A program made the position numbers and the translations under genes. Below, piece by piece: positions 1 through 12,500 of a stretch of DNA of 64,000 nt. The notes under the pieces were generated by a model. That model saw nothing but the letters and a program-made list of their open reading frames with translations. It did not search any database and was not told where the DNA came from. The stretch's first letter is position 1. Every line of letters begins with the position of its first letter. The DNA comes from Varroa destructor (taxonomy: Eukaryota > Arthropoda > Arachnida > Mesostigmata > Varroidae): contig NW_019211456.1 of assembly GCF_002443255.2 (NCBI RefSeq), positions 33,539,341 to 33,603,340 on the forward strand, read 5' to 3'.

Positions 1-2000
1 CCAAACCGTATAGAAACACTATACTGCGAACATTCCAACATTTTTTCGTTCATATGCCTGTTAGAAAGGTTCTACAAAGACCTCTTTACAGAGGCCATTG
101 CCATTCTTAAGCAATAGCGGGCTCTACGTTGATTGTGTTATTTGAGATTGAAGTTACAGTTCACATGCACTTAGCCATCATTATACTAAATATAAAACTT
201 GTAGACATAAAATTTGTTTGCCGTGAGCCGCCGGATTCGCAGGAAAGTTTTCAACGTCGACATATAGCGTTTATACTCACATTTGCTTATGCGGAGGTGC
301 GGCTTCTGTTTTCGCTGTATCAACATAGAAAAGCTGTGAAAGATCCGAATTGTTCTCCCGAATTAGCTGCTCGAGGTGATGTTTCACGTGGCCGAAGTAT
401 TTCCTGTAAAAATGATCCGCAAAAACCAGCAGTGAAACCTATGAGATGTCAATAACGATTCTGCTGTTAGAATTCAAACATTTGTTTTAGACCCAAACAT
501 AATGCGAAAGTTTAGTCAAGTGGCGACTTTTGTATTATGTTTCTTTTAATAATTTACACAAGTATTTTCATACAACCATGGTTAGGGATACTAGATAGAA
601 ATGTATGGCGTTTCTAATGTTATCCTTCAGATCTGCAAAAATGTTTACTTTTTTCGCGCGAAACATGTGCACCAGCTTATGCATCAGTTGTCCCTTCTAA
701 CAAAAATTAATAGCTTAAAAGCTTAGTTCCATAGCAACGTTCACCCATTAATACTGATAAGATGCTACGGTAAAGAAAAATTCTACAATTTGATCCTTTT
801 CAGTCCACGCAGCTATATATTATGATATTGAACAGGTGAACGACAAATGCACATATATATATAATCTAGCAGTATAAAGACAATTAAAACTACTGATGCA
901 TAGTTGATTCATAACCTTTACAGAAGTGCATGTTTTCGAAAAATACAGCAGTTTTATTAGTTGAGCGTCATTACGGAGAAGTACTGGTCAACGGTGCCAG
1001 TATGAAAATGTGTACCGTACATCTACACAAAAAATAAATGTAGAAACATAGATTATTCGTTGCTTTTCAAATACGTTGTATTGACTATGCCAACGACACT
1101 GCGCTAATATTGTAACACTCAGCAGAGGCTATTAATTGTCTGTTTGTCATTAGCTAAATTATTGCCTTGAGGCATTACTTATGAAGGTCCTGATTGTGAA
1201 ATTTAATGATGCAAACTCCGCCTATTTCGAACGATTTTGCAGCAAGCGGCTCCGGAAGAGCGACTTTCTCGGTTTCTTCAGTTAGGGCACTCTCTTCGCC
1301 ATTATTTGATCGAGGCGCCTAAAGTGATTCACAGACAAACATTAGTTGAAGCAATTTTAGCGTCTTTATACATAGCATTCAACCCATGACTGCCTCATTT
1401 TTTCCTTGAGCGCTTGGAAACAGTTCTTCAAATATTGATTAGTATTTCGTTTTCCTGGGAAAAGCTACGCTTGGTTTGGCGCCAAATTTATTCGTTGGCG
1501 TTTTTTCAATCGATTTACTGTGTTACATAGTAACCTTTGTGGGGTCACAACAAGTAATCGTGGAAGTTGACAAGGATTGTAGCTTTTAGTTTCACATTAT
1601 TTCGAACCCGTAAAACAAGAAATATCCACTCACGAACTAACACGAAATGACAATTCGTAATATGGCCAAGAATAAGCAGAAACACGGAAACATTTGCCTG
1701 GATGAAACAAAATCGTTTCCATAGCCCAAAAAATGTGTCATTTAAAAAATATATATATACATATATATTTATTTATATATTAATATATATATATATATAC
1801 ATATATAAGGATTATTTATAGCTATTTATTTGTTGTACAAAAAATAATCTTCTAAGGTTTCGGCGGCATAACTGATTTTACGTCAATTGTCGAGCATAGC
1901 TTTTGCAAGATACCTCGTCGCCTGATGTCTCACTTGACGTATCCATAGCAATTTCGATTTTCTCCTCGATCGCACTATTATCACCACTGTCAGATTCCAT
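1..2000 (-). CDS. Unrecognised acidic protein, 5' exons (partial, runs off left edge)
   Basis: I do not recognise this protein. Four exons read in phase on the minus strand. Exon 1 is 1914-2000, with the ATG at 2000-1998; it begins MESDSGDNSA and ends SETSGDE before a GTATCT donor. Exon 2 is 1179-1318, after a CACTTTAG acceptor; it is acidic, contains SFEIGGVCIIKF, and ends in phase 2 at a GTAATG donor. Exon 3 is 281-403, between a TTTTTACAG acceptor and a GTGAGT donor; it contains KYFGHVKHHLEQL. Exon 4 is about 1-57, after a TAACAG acceptor, and is open to the window edge. All three junctions keep frame without a stop, which is strong support. The N-terminus is rich in Asp, Glu and Ser and has no signal peptide, so a nuclear or cytosolic protein is likely (inference). 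The gene is divergent from SFSWAP with under 1 kb between start codons. The rightmost exons are surest; exon 4 is tentative. Confidence 0.6.
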
Positions 2001-2968
2001 TATTTATTTCGCAAAAAAACTGTACATAAGTTCGGCCCAAAATTTCCGTCTTCCTAACCGGGAGCAGAAAACTATGTTTTGGTAATCGGCAGACAGTATT
2101 CAAACATTTTTTTATCTAGTTTGGTGAGCGGGCTTTTTAAATTTCGTATGCCTTTAAAACCGAGCAGCCTGTCGTCGAAACGTTCATTGACTATTGTTAT
2201 TCCTGTGAAGCACAGCCTGCTTTGTTTCCAGTCTCCCCATGCAGTCATCATGCGAATAAAATGTCGTTATCATCGAAAAAATTAGATACACTCTTTGATC
2301 GATTGTTTACGTTAGTAACATATACGCAACAACCAGACACACGCTACTGCCAGCTGGCAATAGATGGGATACAAATACTAAAAAACGTTGCTGGTCTCCA
2401 ATAGTGAGGACACACGCATGTCAATTGTGCCGGTGTGTGACTTGTTGTGAAGCCTTGCATTCTGTCGATTTTACACGGTCAGTCGGTGAGCGAAGAGGGT
2501 GTCACAACCGATCGCCGGCAGTTCGCCGTGTATATGTATGTGTGTTGTTTGGCTAGGGCATCCTGTATGTGACTAAGTTAGTGTCGGCAGCAAGGCCGTC
2601 CGCATGCGTACGAGTGCGCCTCCCCAGTGCTGGTGCCGTGTCGTATCATTTCGATAAAGCCCCTGTACCGAACAAACGCCGTAAGAGGTGTTCGTGCTAC
2701 TCGGTGAATAGCGCGCATTGCGCTTGTTTCCCTCTTATAAAACGTCTATGTACGAGTGAATGCGTGAAACCGAGTGATTCAGTTAAGAACCACTTCAATT
2801 GGTCGATAGGCCCTAGGTCGTTCTGATTTGAAGACGACATTCGGCCAGCACTTAAGTCACGACGTTACAGCCACATACCATTACGACGACTGCCATTAAA
2901 CCATTGTTGACAGTAGTAGTTTGTTCCACACGAAACAAACAAATAAAAAAAACAAAGAAAACGACGCA
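2001..2968. promoter_or_regulatory. Shared upstream region of the divergent genes (probable bidirectional promoter and SFSWAP 5' UTR)
   Basis: The start codons at 2000 (minus) and 2969 (plus) are separated by 968 bp with no credible coding exon. The right half, from about 2480, is GC-richer than its surroundings and contains CG dinucleotides, as expected of a 5' UTR and core promoter. I cannot place either transcription start. An in-frame ATG at 2921 lies 16 codons upstream of the chosen SFSWAP start. Confidence 0.4.
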
Positions 2969-5900
2969 ATGTCCATGTTATCAGGAGTTGGAGGCCCCAG
3001 CAGCACCAGCAATAACAACGGCGGTGGCGGTTTCGGCTCAGCCGAGTTCGAAGATGATCTCCTCGTGTTTGGTTACGCGTGCAAGGTGTATCGCGATGAC
3101 GCCCGGGCGCTCCAGGCTGAGAAGGCACTCATCCCCTGGATGGGCGATGAGCTTATCACCATCGACCGGTTAGTATCACAGCCCTCGGCTAGAGGCCAGA
3201 GTCAAACTAAAAAACAAATCGAAACTTAAAAAAAACCAACCCACCAAGTTAACCCCTGTGTCTGCTCACTCTATCCCTTGATCCCAAGATATCGTTTTTC
3301 ATACTACTGCTGCTTTGTCACGTCCGTAGCAGGTTTTCCCAGAGAAAGTGAAAGAAAGCAAGCTGAGCTCTTCTTCTACTACTACTGCTACCAGTTCTGC
3401 TTGCCTTCATTCTCGCCGACAAGATGCCACCACACTACCGCCTGTCTTCCGCGATCACTGCCGCTACGAATCCCAATTCGTACCCTGCTTTACGATGCAG
3501 GGCGATGGCGAACCGTCAGTTGCAGCTGCGGCGGCGGCAGCAGCGGTGTCTAGTGGGTGGTTTGAGGCGTCAAATCGGAAGTCCCAAGCGTTTCACGGGG
3601 ACTGTTGGTTGTAGAGATGGCTGTCTCTCGCGCACGGAAGGATTATAGGCAAGCGCCACTCCTAAGAAATCGCCAAATTTTGAAACGCAATTTCATATCA
3701 GACTTAGAAAGAGCCAACTGCTATTTCTATGGTTGTTGTAACTGGACTGGTTGGTATCATCTGCGCGCTTGGTTTGTTGTTGCTCAATAAATTCTCTCCA
3801 TTTACGGGCAGCGTTATGTGTATAAAATGTTGGTTTACCCTTCCCGAGTGGGTGAGCTATGTCGGTGGGTCTGCGTTAGTCCTACTGCATAGGTTCACGA
3901 CATATGAGAGCAATAGACAACAAATACTTGTGTGCATATACAATAGGAACAAGAACGGGTTAGTCACGGGGATTCTACGGGCATTGAGACCCGGTGGTGA
4001 CAGGTATCTACCAGTGGCTGTCGGTGGCTCTAGGTATCATGTGGATTTGGCAATTCGATGGAGTGCTTTTACAGCAGCCCCTGCGAACGCTATCGATCGT
4101 ATGGAGATTTCGAACGCGGATGATCCGGACCTATGGATGCAAGTAAGATTTTAGTCCTAAATGGACTACTCACGTAAGATTTTCACGTATTTATTCGTAT
4201 CATGATCTCATCTCGTAATCTTTCTATCAATGTCTTTGTTCGTAATGCAAAAGTATAACATGCCACTTTTAATTAGTAACCTTTCGTGCTTAGTTTTACA
4301 CTTTATGTACTTCTATAGATTTACTGGTAATCTGAACAGTAAACATGTCGATCGTTTTTACGTTTCCAACATTTAGACAGGTTTTTATTAACTTGATGTG
4401 AGATAGTACATTTTCACTGCGTTATTTCAGCTGTTTTGTTTTCGAGCTGCTTATTAAAAGCTGAATGACTACACAGCAACAACCCTTGGATTTATGCAGA
4501 TTTAAATTTGAAAAAAATAACTTATTACAGCTATTGCGTTAGTGTTTCACACTAAACGCTCGTAAGCTACTTGGGTGCATACAGTCTTTGAGAACCTAAA
4601 AGTGCCAAACAAAGTTCTAACAGAGAAACAAGCGTAGCTTGTAGCTTCAAAAAGATCACTTTCTCAGCATTCGGCGAGCCATTCTAGTCTATGGTAGTTC
4701 ATTGCCTGTGTTAACATGGTAATTCGACTATTTAAGGTACGACGGTCGAGGTCACCTGAGTTCGCTCGAGGAGTTTGAGCCCCGTCAAGGCGTCTGGGAG
4801 GAGCACTTCGGCTCGCTTGATCCTGAGGAGGCCGCTGAGGAGCAAATGGCGGAGGAAGAACGCTGGCTTTCACTCAACGAGTATGAAGAGGAAACGAGAG
4901 GTGAGCAAAGAATCTTAGAGAAAGAAAACTATTCTTATGAAGCTCTGAGGTGTCCAAAATAGACTAGTTATTGGGATTCTAACATATTATTTTTTTCACG
5001 TTTATAGAAGAGATTCTAAAACGGGCAGCGGCTCCAGCCGAAAACTTTGCTGAAATCGGGTTCAACTATGATAATTACGATAGTCAGGACAGCGGCGATC
5101 GAAAGGATGACACTGTTGGCGTTGAAAATCGACCTGATGATTTTGTCGACCCAGATGACAAACCATACAAAGTGCCCAAAGGGCTTACGTTGCCAGTAAC
5201 TGTACCGAGGGTAGGTAATTTAATGCTGTAATTTAATAAATCCAGTTTCTTTCCTGGTCTTTAAATTTAACTGTTTTTGCGGAGTAATTTGTAATGGCTG
5301 GTACACTAAAGTGGATAAAATTCATTCAATTTTTATGAAAGCCTATTTGAAGCTGATTGAGCGTGAATTTAGCCACGTGCTGTGTGCTTGTGTTGTAGCC
5401 CGAAACCCGCCGCGAACACACAATCATCGAAAAAACTGCACAGTTCATTGCCCGTCAAGGTGGACAGCTTGAAGTGGTGATTCGAGTAAAGCAAAAGAAC
5501 AATGCCCAGTTTGCTTTTCTTGATATAGAACACCCTCTCAACCTATATTATCGCTACCTCGTACAACAAATTAAGAGTGGAGCCTATAGGCCTGCAGTGC
5601 AGGATGATAATGGTAAGTCAAATCTCTTTATAGCAGATTTGCTAGTATTCGTTGCTAAGTAGTATTCGTTTTCATGACATATTTTGGATGACGGTATTTG
5701 CGCATGTCATAATACGAACTTGTTTCATCAGATATCTTAATGCCTTTTTCATTATTTGGTAAAGTATTGGTAAAGAGTATCGCGGAACTTTTTTCATTTA
5801 GTCGTGAATCTTGCTCATAAAACTGCAAAAGAGTTATAACTGTTTTCGAGCAATATTTCTCTTAAATTAGTAAGTAATATTAATGCGTCTCAGTTACAAA

Positions 5901-8882
5901 AATAGTTTTACAAAGTTAGTTTACAATGTCTTACTCTGATTCAATGCGGTGTATTAAATCCAGTAAACATAGTAGTTTCCCCCCAAATTAACCTCAAAAT
6001 CTCGATTAACCCACTTAACGATGTGTCGATATTATCATTTTAGAATCAGGCAGTGACTCCGATTCCGATTTTGACGGCGGTTACCTTCATCCGTCATTGT
6101 TCGCCTCGAAAGGCAGCTCTTCCAAGTCTTCGGGACCACCTGAGGCTCTAAAAAACATTTTCAAGGCGCAAGCGTCTAAAACGAAAGGTACTTGCGCCTA
6201 CTCACAGTTAATTGACAAAATTCGGCCCAGCATTGAGCTGGATCAGGAAGCGAGCAATGGACCCACAGCAGTTGAGAACGTTGGCAGTGTAGAGAGTGCC
6301 AGCAATGGAGATTCAAATGGAACCCCTGCGCGAGAAGAGCTTGCTGACACAGAGATTGTTTCTGGAACTGGTATTGCAGAAGACACCACTCCTCAGGGTG
6401 ATTCTGCCGGGGCAGACTCAGTAGTTGTTGGCTTCGAGGCGCTTGTTGCCGTGATGCCTCCGCCACCTGACGTACAACCAATCGTAGATAAAATGGCGGA
6501 GTATGTAGCAAAAAATGGGCTCGACTTTGAGGAATCTATTAGAGCTAAAGGTATGCATTAGTGGTGTTTAATCACTGCATGGTTAATTATACAAAGATAG
6601 AAAGCACGTAATTAGTCATCAGATAATGAAGCAAATGATTAGCTATAGAAATGTTAATATTTATATGGATACTGAGAAATTTAAAAAATGAGATGGTTCG
6701 TGTTATTTCGTAATTTTTAAAGGATAGTCAATTGTTTTTGGAATAGACTGAAGAACACTGTTGGAGTCGATAGTAAACTGTTTTTCAATTAATAAGCTCT
6801 TTGTTAAGATTTTCGATAAATATACTCGTTACATTAGATGTGTCTGAAATGCTCGAATTTAAGAAATGATAAGATTTGATAATTTTATTTATAATCGTAT
6901 TTATCAATTTGCAGGCGATCCAAAGTTCAGCTTCGTCGATCTCGGAAATGAATTCTATGAGTATTATCAATTTAAGGTCAAAGAATTCAGTCTGACTTTG
7001 AATGAAAGTACTGGTAAAGCTAGTGCAAAAAGCGATCAAGAGACGACAGCGCTGCCGGTCTCAACCGACAAACCTGTAAAGGTGAGCAAATCTCCGAATG
7101 CCCTTGAAAGAATCGCTCTTGAGAACTCCCTACATACGTCACCGGAGCGAACGCCAAAGGAACGGCGGGTGGAAAAGAAAAAGATGAAGATCAGCCTGAA
7201 GTGTCAGGAAAACGGCGGCGACAAAAAGAAGGAACAGACAAGCTCTGGTGTGTCAACAGCGCCATCTAACGGAGAAACAACTAGCATGATTGGTCCCTTA
7301 TTGCCCTCGCTATATGACGACGAGGACGTTGAGGTTCGGGAAGACATTCTTGAAGAACTATCGAAAGCCGAAAAGAGGGCTTTATTAACTGCTGTAGTAA
7401 ATAATACCAATCGAAAAACAGAAAACATCGCGGACGATAAAAAAGGCGATACAGGGGACATGTCGAAAGAGAGGCGACAAAGCGAAAGCGTTGAAAAAAG
7501 GAAAAATACCGATAAGGACAAGTCGAGAGATAAAAGTCATCATAAAGGAGAACGAAGTCGAAATGATGAAAAATACCAGAGAAGCAGCCGGGAACGACAG
7601 CGTGAGAGGGGTGATAAAAGTCGGGAGAAGGACAAAAGGCGTTGTATCGATGAAGTATCGCCCGATGCACACAATACGGACACTAGCAATTTAAGTCGAA
7701 TGAAAAATGGTGGGAGTGGATCCAGCCGATCGGAAAGGGGTGACGGAGACGATGAACTAAAAAGAAAGCAATTAGAAAGAAAGAAAAAGCTAGCTGCGTT
7801 CTTGACGATGGTAAAAGAGAAGGATGGCGCAGGTTACAGCGACAAGAAAGAGGATATGGTACAGACTGACCTAAAAGCGAAAATTCGACATCTTAAACGA
7901 GCTATGGCAGATTCTGATGAAGAGCCAGCTTTAGGTGAAGCTGACTCACGGAGACCGCCTGACGAGCGGGTGGTCAAAGTACCTGTTATTAAGGTTTCAA
8001 AAGAGAAGGAAGAGCCACGACATGCAAAAATGAATTTAAAGAAACTTCGAAAAGAAACCCTGGAAGAAGGAGAACTCGTGGAAAATAGAACCTATGATAG
8101 GTAAGTTAAATTCATAATATCAGGCTTAGTTTATTAGAAAATAAAGATCGTCCGACTATTATCTCTGCACCGGTAAGGGGAAAAGCTAGTTGATGCTGCG
8201 ATCCTTAGTTCTACTGTTCATTGACAGTTTTCATTGAAACTTACGTAACCGAATAAAATAGGAAATTTGTTTCCATAGTGGTGATGACTCCTATGAGCGA
8301 CGTCGCCGAAGATCGCGTGACAGAAAACGTAGAATATCGTCATCATCGAAAAGTCGATCATCTTCCTCCGACCGCGAGTACAGTCGAAGCCGAAGGCGAC
8401 ACCATAAACATCACAAAAGTAAGAGGAATTTATGGTCAAACAAGCCGGAATCGATCATCGCGCGTACAAGTCGAATATGTGCTGACCTTAAAAAATTATT
8501 CGATCTTAATTTTGTGATGGCTCCTTTTCAGGAGAACATTTCGGTTTTTCGGTTATTTCGTTCCACTTCTGATATACCCACGGAATTCCATCGTTTGATT
8601 TCGCCTCTTATTCGAAATAAACCTGATGTCATTGATGATCAAAACAAAAAAAACAAATGACTTTTATATTTCGGAATAGGAGACCAGTAACAATTTGCAC
8701 ATAAGTATTAAGGTCAAGTCAAAATTCTGCTAAATCCATTGTGAGAAATGTTTGTTTCGTGGATGTTGATTTACTCTAGTGTATCAGCATTGACAGGTCA
8801 TATGAAAAAAAAACAAGACTACCAATTTTCATATTACGTTGACTGAATTTCAGGTAAATCATCGCGGAGGAATCGCGACTAA
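2969..8882 (+). CDS. SFSWAP: SFSWAP / suppressor of white-apricot homolog, splicing regulator
   Basis: SFSWAP is a nuclear SR-like regulator of alternative splicing. Exons: 2969-3168, 4737-4900, 5008-5210, 5399-5612, 6044-6550, 6915-8100, 8279-8418 and 8854-8882. All introns are GT-AG and all phases match, giving 880 aa. The N-terminal domain has the family hallmark [15 protein letters not shown] and, across exons 1-2, [14 protein letters not shown] module 1 is at about residues 195-250 ([10 protein letters not shown] to [10 protein letters not shown]). [12 protein letters not shown] follows at the start of exon 5. SURP module 2, about 405-450, starts at [20 protein letters not shown] and continues into exon 6. 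A long charged K/E/R region comes next, and the C-terminus is a short RS domain (about 825-880) with SRSSSSD and YSRSRRR. It is a little shorter than the human protein, mainly in the RS tail. The start at 2969 is preferred; an in-frame ATG at 2921 adds 16 residues of low complexity. Confidence 0.96.
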
Positions 8883-9033
8883 AAACCAAAACACGCATCA
8901 TATAAACCTGGGAACACATTGACCAACACTTATACAAGCAATGTCCAGAAGCGCATCGTATTGTATATATGCATACATAATTTATTGAGAAACACTGTGT
9001 ATGATGGCAGTGATATTGTTGTAAATGTTATGT

Positions 9034-9039
9034 AATAAA
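9034..9039 (+). terminator. Poly(A) signal of SFSWAP
   Basis: AATAAA lies about 150 bp after the SFSWAP stop codon (8880-8882), a normal 3' UTR distance. It is the first such hexamer downstream. Confidence 0.6.
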
Positions 9040-9368
9040 GAATACTTTATTAAAACAGAAGTGAATTCGACTTGTTTTAGTAATCATAAACTAAACAGGA
9101 GCATTAAGTGTGGAAAATTCGTTATAACATTGACAAAAGATACTGTCAGTTATAAAGCCTGCTAATTGAGATAAATCATAACACTATATCAAACGCAAAT
9201 ATACCTTTCAGCATATGACGTTGTTTTAAAAAACAAATTCGGTTGTTGTCCGTTGAAATACATTATTTAGTCATAGAGCTTTCCCACAATAGATACAATT
9301 TAATTTACAATTAATTGCGAACTGCAGAGCGGGACTATGTTTTTTTCACATGCTTATAAATACTTAAC

Positions 9369-9374
9369 TTTATT
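9369..9374 (-). terminator. Candidate poly(A) signal of COLGALT
   Basis: TTTATT on the plus strand reads AATAAA on the minus strand, about 145 bp beyond the COLGALT stop at 9517-9519. The two convergent genes therefore end within roughly 300 bp of each other. Confidence 0.5.
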
Positions 9375-9516
9375 TACATCAAATATTGATAAATCAAGGA
9401 AATGTGCAAGCTTTATGCTGGCACACAGGTCTTCGTATAAATGGTGATAAATGCAAAATCATTTGTCATGTTGTACACGGGTATGCGACCCTACAAATTT
9501 TATGGTAAATCTGAGA

Positions 9517-12500
9517 TCACAACTCCTCCTTCGTGATATCAGTGCCAGTTTGGCCTGTCCTGATGGCATCACTGCCTTGATCGAACTTTCCTTCGAGGAG
9601 GGCAGAGTCTTCCGTATCTGAGAAGTAATTTTCTTCTCCTGTATAATGAGTTGGGTAAACAATAAGGGGATAGGCCGAGGCAGCACGGAGAGTTCTTGGT
9701 GCGAAAGCGTTTTTCCAATCAGATCGCGGGTGCCTAAAGGTCGGCTAGATTTAACAATTAATTTTACTTTGCCTTGCGGCTACAACCACTTCTTAGATAG
9801 CTGAATGTCTAGCATTTCCAGTGAACCCTGTGTTAATCGTACGTTTGGGATTAAACGTTTGATAAAAGAATACAAAAATATCAAATCAAAACAAACCAAT
9901 AAGTACTTCTGCTACTAGTAAGTGCTCAGAGTTAAAACACACATTAAATAAGAGTACTTCTTGTCATGTATGTAACTTCGTAATCCATTTTTGGCCTGAA
10001 AACCTAAATATAAATACGCATAACGCTATAATGTTGACCTCCATAATGAGTTATAGTCATTTAGGTATATATTTATTAGTCAAATCTAGCAATAAATATG
10101 CTACAAACCTGTCAAACATGATCGGTATATATTCATCGACTGGGACTATCTTTGAGAGCGGTTCACCATCGATCAATTTTTGAGCACCTCTTCGATTAAT
10201 GTAGTAACTGAGGGTCCAGTATGAATAATCAACTTGAACAAGTTGATCGGTACCCGTTAGGTACGGCTCGCTGGCGTTTGCTAACCGCTTTCGACCTAGA
10301 TAGACCAGTTCTAGATGCCCTTGATCACGAATCGCCTTTACAGTTTCCATCACCCTAAGATTGAAATTTGCAGTTAGGGTCAGGTTAACGTATATAAACA
10401 AATATAACCGGTCTATGAGTTAGCGCTTCCTATTTAGCTCAAGGTTTCAAGTACCTCCGTAAGTTATAGCTCATTACCTTTTCCGGAAGTAAGGTACGAA
10501 GTGAATATCGTCTTCGAAGATAATTGCTTCCCTGTAACCTTGTTTTAGGATGTCCTGCCAAATATTATAATGGCTCAGGAAGCAACCGACCTCGCCGAGT
10601 GTGAGATTGCGATCTCGGTACGGATCTCGATATTCAGGTAACTGGCGAATGCCAAGAGATTCTTTCATTTTAGCGCTGATCTTCATCCCATCGACAGCAG
10701 GCATATAGTTATATCTAACCCCTAGCTCCGTAAAGCAATATCTGATAACACAGTTCATACAAATTATGTTAGTATGTATATACTTTTAACAAGTTCCTAA
10801 TGTTCCCTACGAACAATTCTTTAAAACTAAATGCAGGGCATAGTCATACTGGATATAACAATGCTGTTCTCAAGGCTAAAGGGGTGATTTTTTTACCATG
10901 GTTTCTATCGTTCTCTGTCATACATAATCTTTCAATAATAGTCATACTTCGTTATCATACCATGGTGCCCTATAATTCTTAAAGTGGCTCTGCAGTATGA
11001 CAATACACTTCAAATTCTCAAAATGCTGTACAAATATTTATCAAGATAATGCGACCTTGACTGATACAATACGTGATAGTACATATATCAAACATCAGCT
11101 AAAGTAGTATTATCTCAAACGCAGCCAATTACGAGCTCAAGAATCTAGGAGACTAGAAGAACCAACTAGAAGAAATCTAGTCAATGTTTAAGTGCGATAA
11201 TAATTTAGATTAACCTTTTTAGTGCATATATTATAGATTACTTACTTCATTCGATCATGTCGGTCGCGCCTTCTTTGGAGGTTAATAAGATAAACTTGAT
11301 CAACTCCAAGTGAGTCCTTCACCGGTTTTCGTGTTAGTCGACGGAGAACGTCTGACTCTGGCAAAGGTTGGTCCTTATGTGTCACATCGACCTATAGGAC
11401 GCTCACAGCATAATTATCATGTTGGAATATTAAAAATGATCGGATTGAAAAAAAAAAGAGCTAAATTCATTCAGACTTTTACATCTGATGCGTGCTCTAC
11501 AGAATCCCTTTAGATACTGGAACAAATCCAAATGTCAAAAGATATAGTCAGCTGTTGTAATGACTACTGTTGTAATGTAACTCGTTTAACTTCGTATATT
11601 TTTTGTAATTACTTTAGTGTAGTAGTGGATTAAATTTACCTTTAGGTTAACTAGTTCCTGCTGTTCCATACTGACTGTACCCGTTGAGGCAAGCATCCAG
11701 CCATGGATCTAAAAATGGCAAAAATGCCAATCATATGAATTAGCAGATATAGGATCAATTATATAAGAATTCACGTTAAGGTTAGAAATGCTATGCATTT
11801 GAGCAGTTTGGAGAGAGGTATGCCCTTCATAAACAAAACGGAAAAATTATTTGTAATCGGTATTCGTTTAAAGGAGAGCTTCTCACTTTTCTGTTTGTAA
11901 TGAATTGGTCGATTTTTGCTTTTTGAGCTGAGCGAGCGAACACTATGATATCATCAAGAGGCAAGCTTTTCTCTTGAGCTGGATCAAGGATTTCCCGACG
12001 GAAGGTTAGCCAGTCGCTGTTTCTTCCTCTCAGATCGACCAATACGGCTGAATGGACCAAAGCTGCCGGATGGATACCTATTAGCTCACGTTCGACTATT
12101 TTCATGTAGTTCTTCGAACGAACATAATACCTGTAACAGCCAGCAAATATTCATTACTGTAATTTAATCGCAATGACTTCTATCATTTACGTGCTTATCA
12201 TGGAGGGTTCTTTATTAACAGCAGTATAGAACAATACAGTACGAAGTTTTACACTTTTCAGTTCTACCATAGGTTGCCCATATCCATATTGCATAGTAGT
12301 AATCTTTGTTTTTGCGTATAAAGAGGATAGACGTAAGCTCAGACTAAGCAAACCAAGTGATTATACCTTTGGTTCTATAATTATGTTTTCATTTTTCTTA
12401 ATTCAAAGCGGTAGAATTGAAAGAGATCACTGTGATAACGCAAGTTGTGGGCGCACTTTCTAGTAAGTCTGGATGTGCGTTTAGCTCTTTCCGTTTTTGA

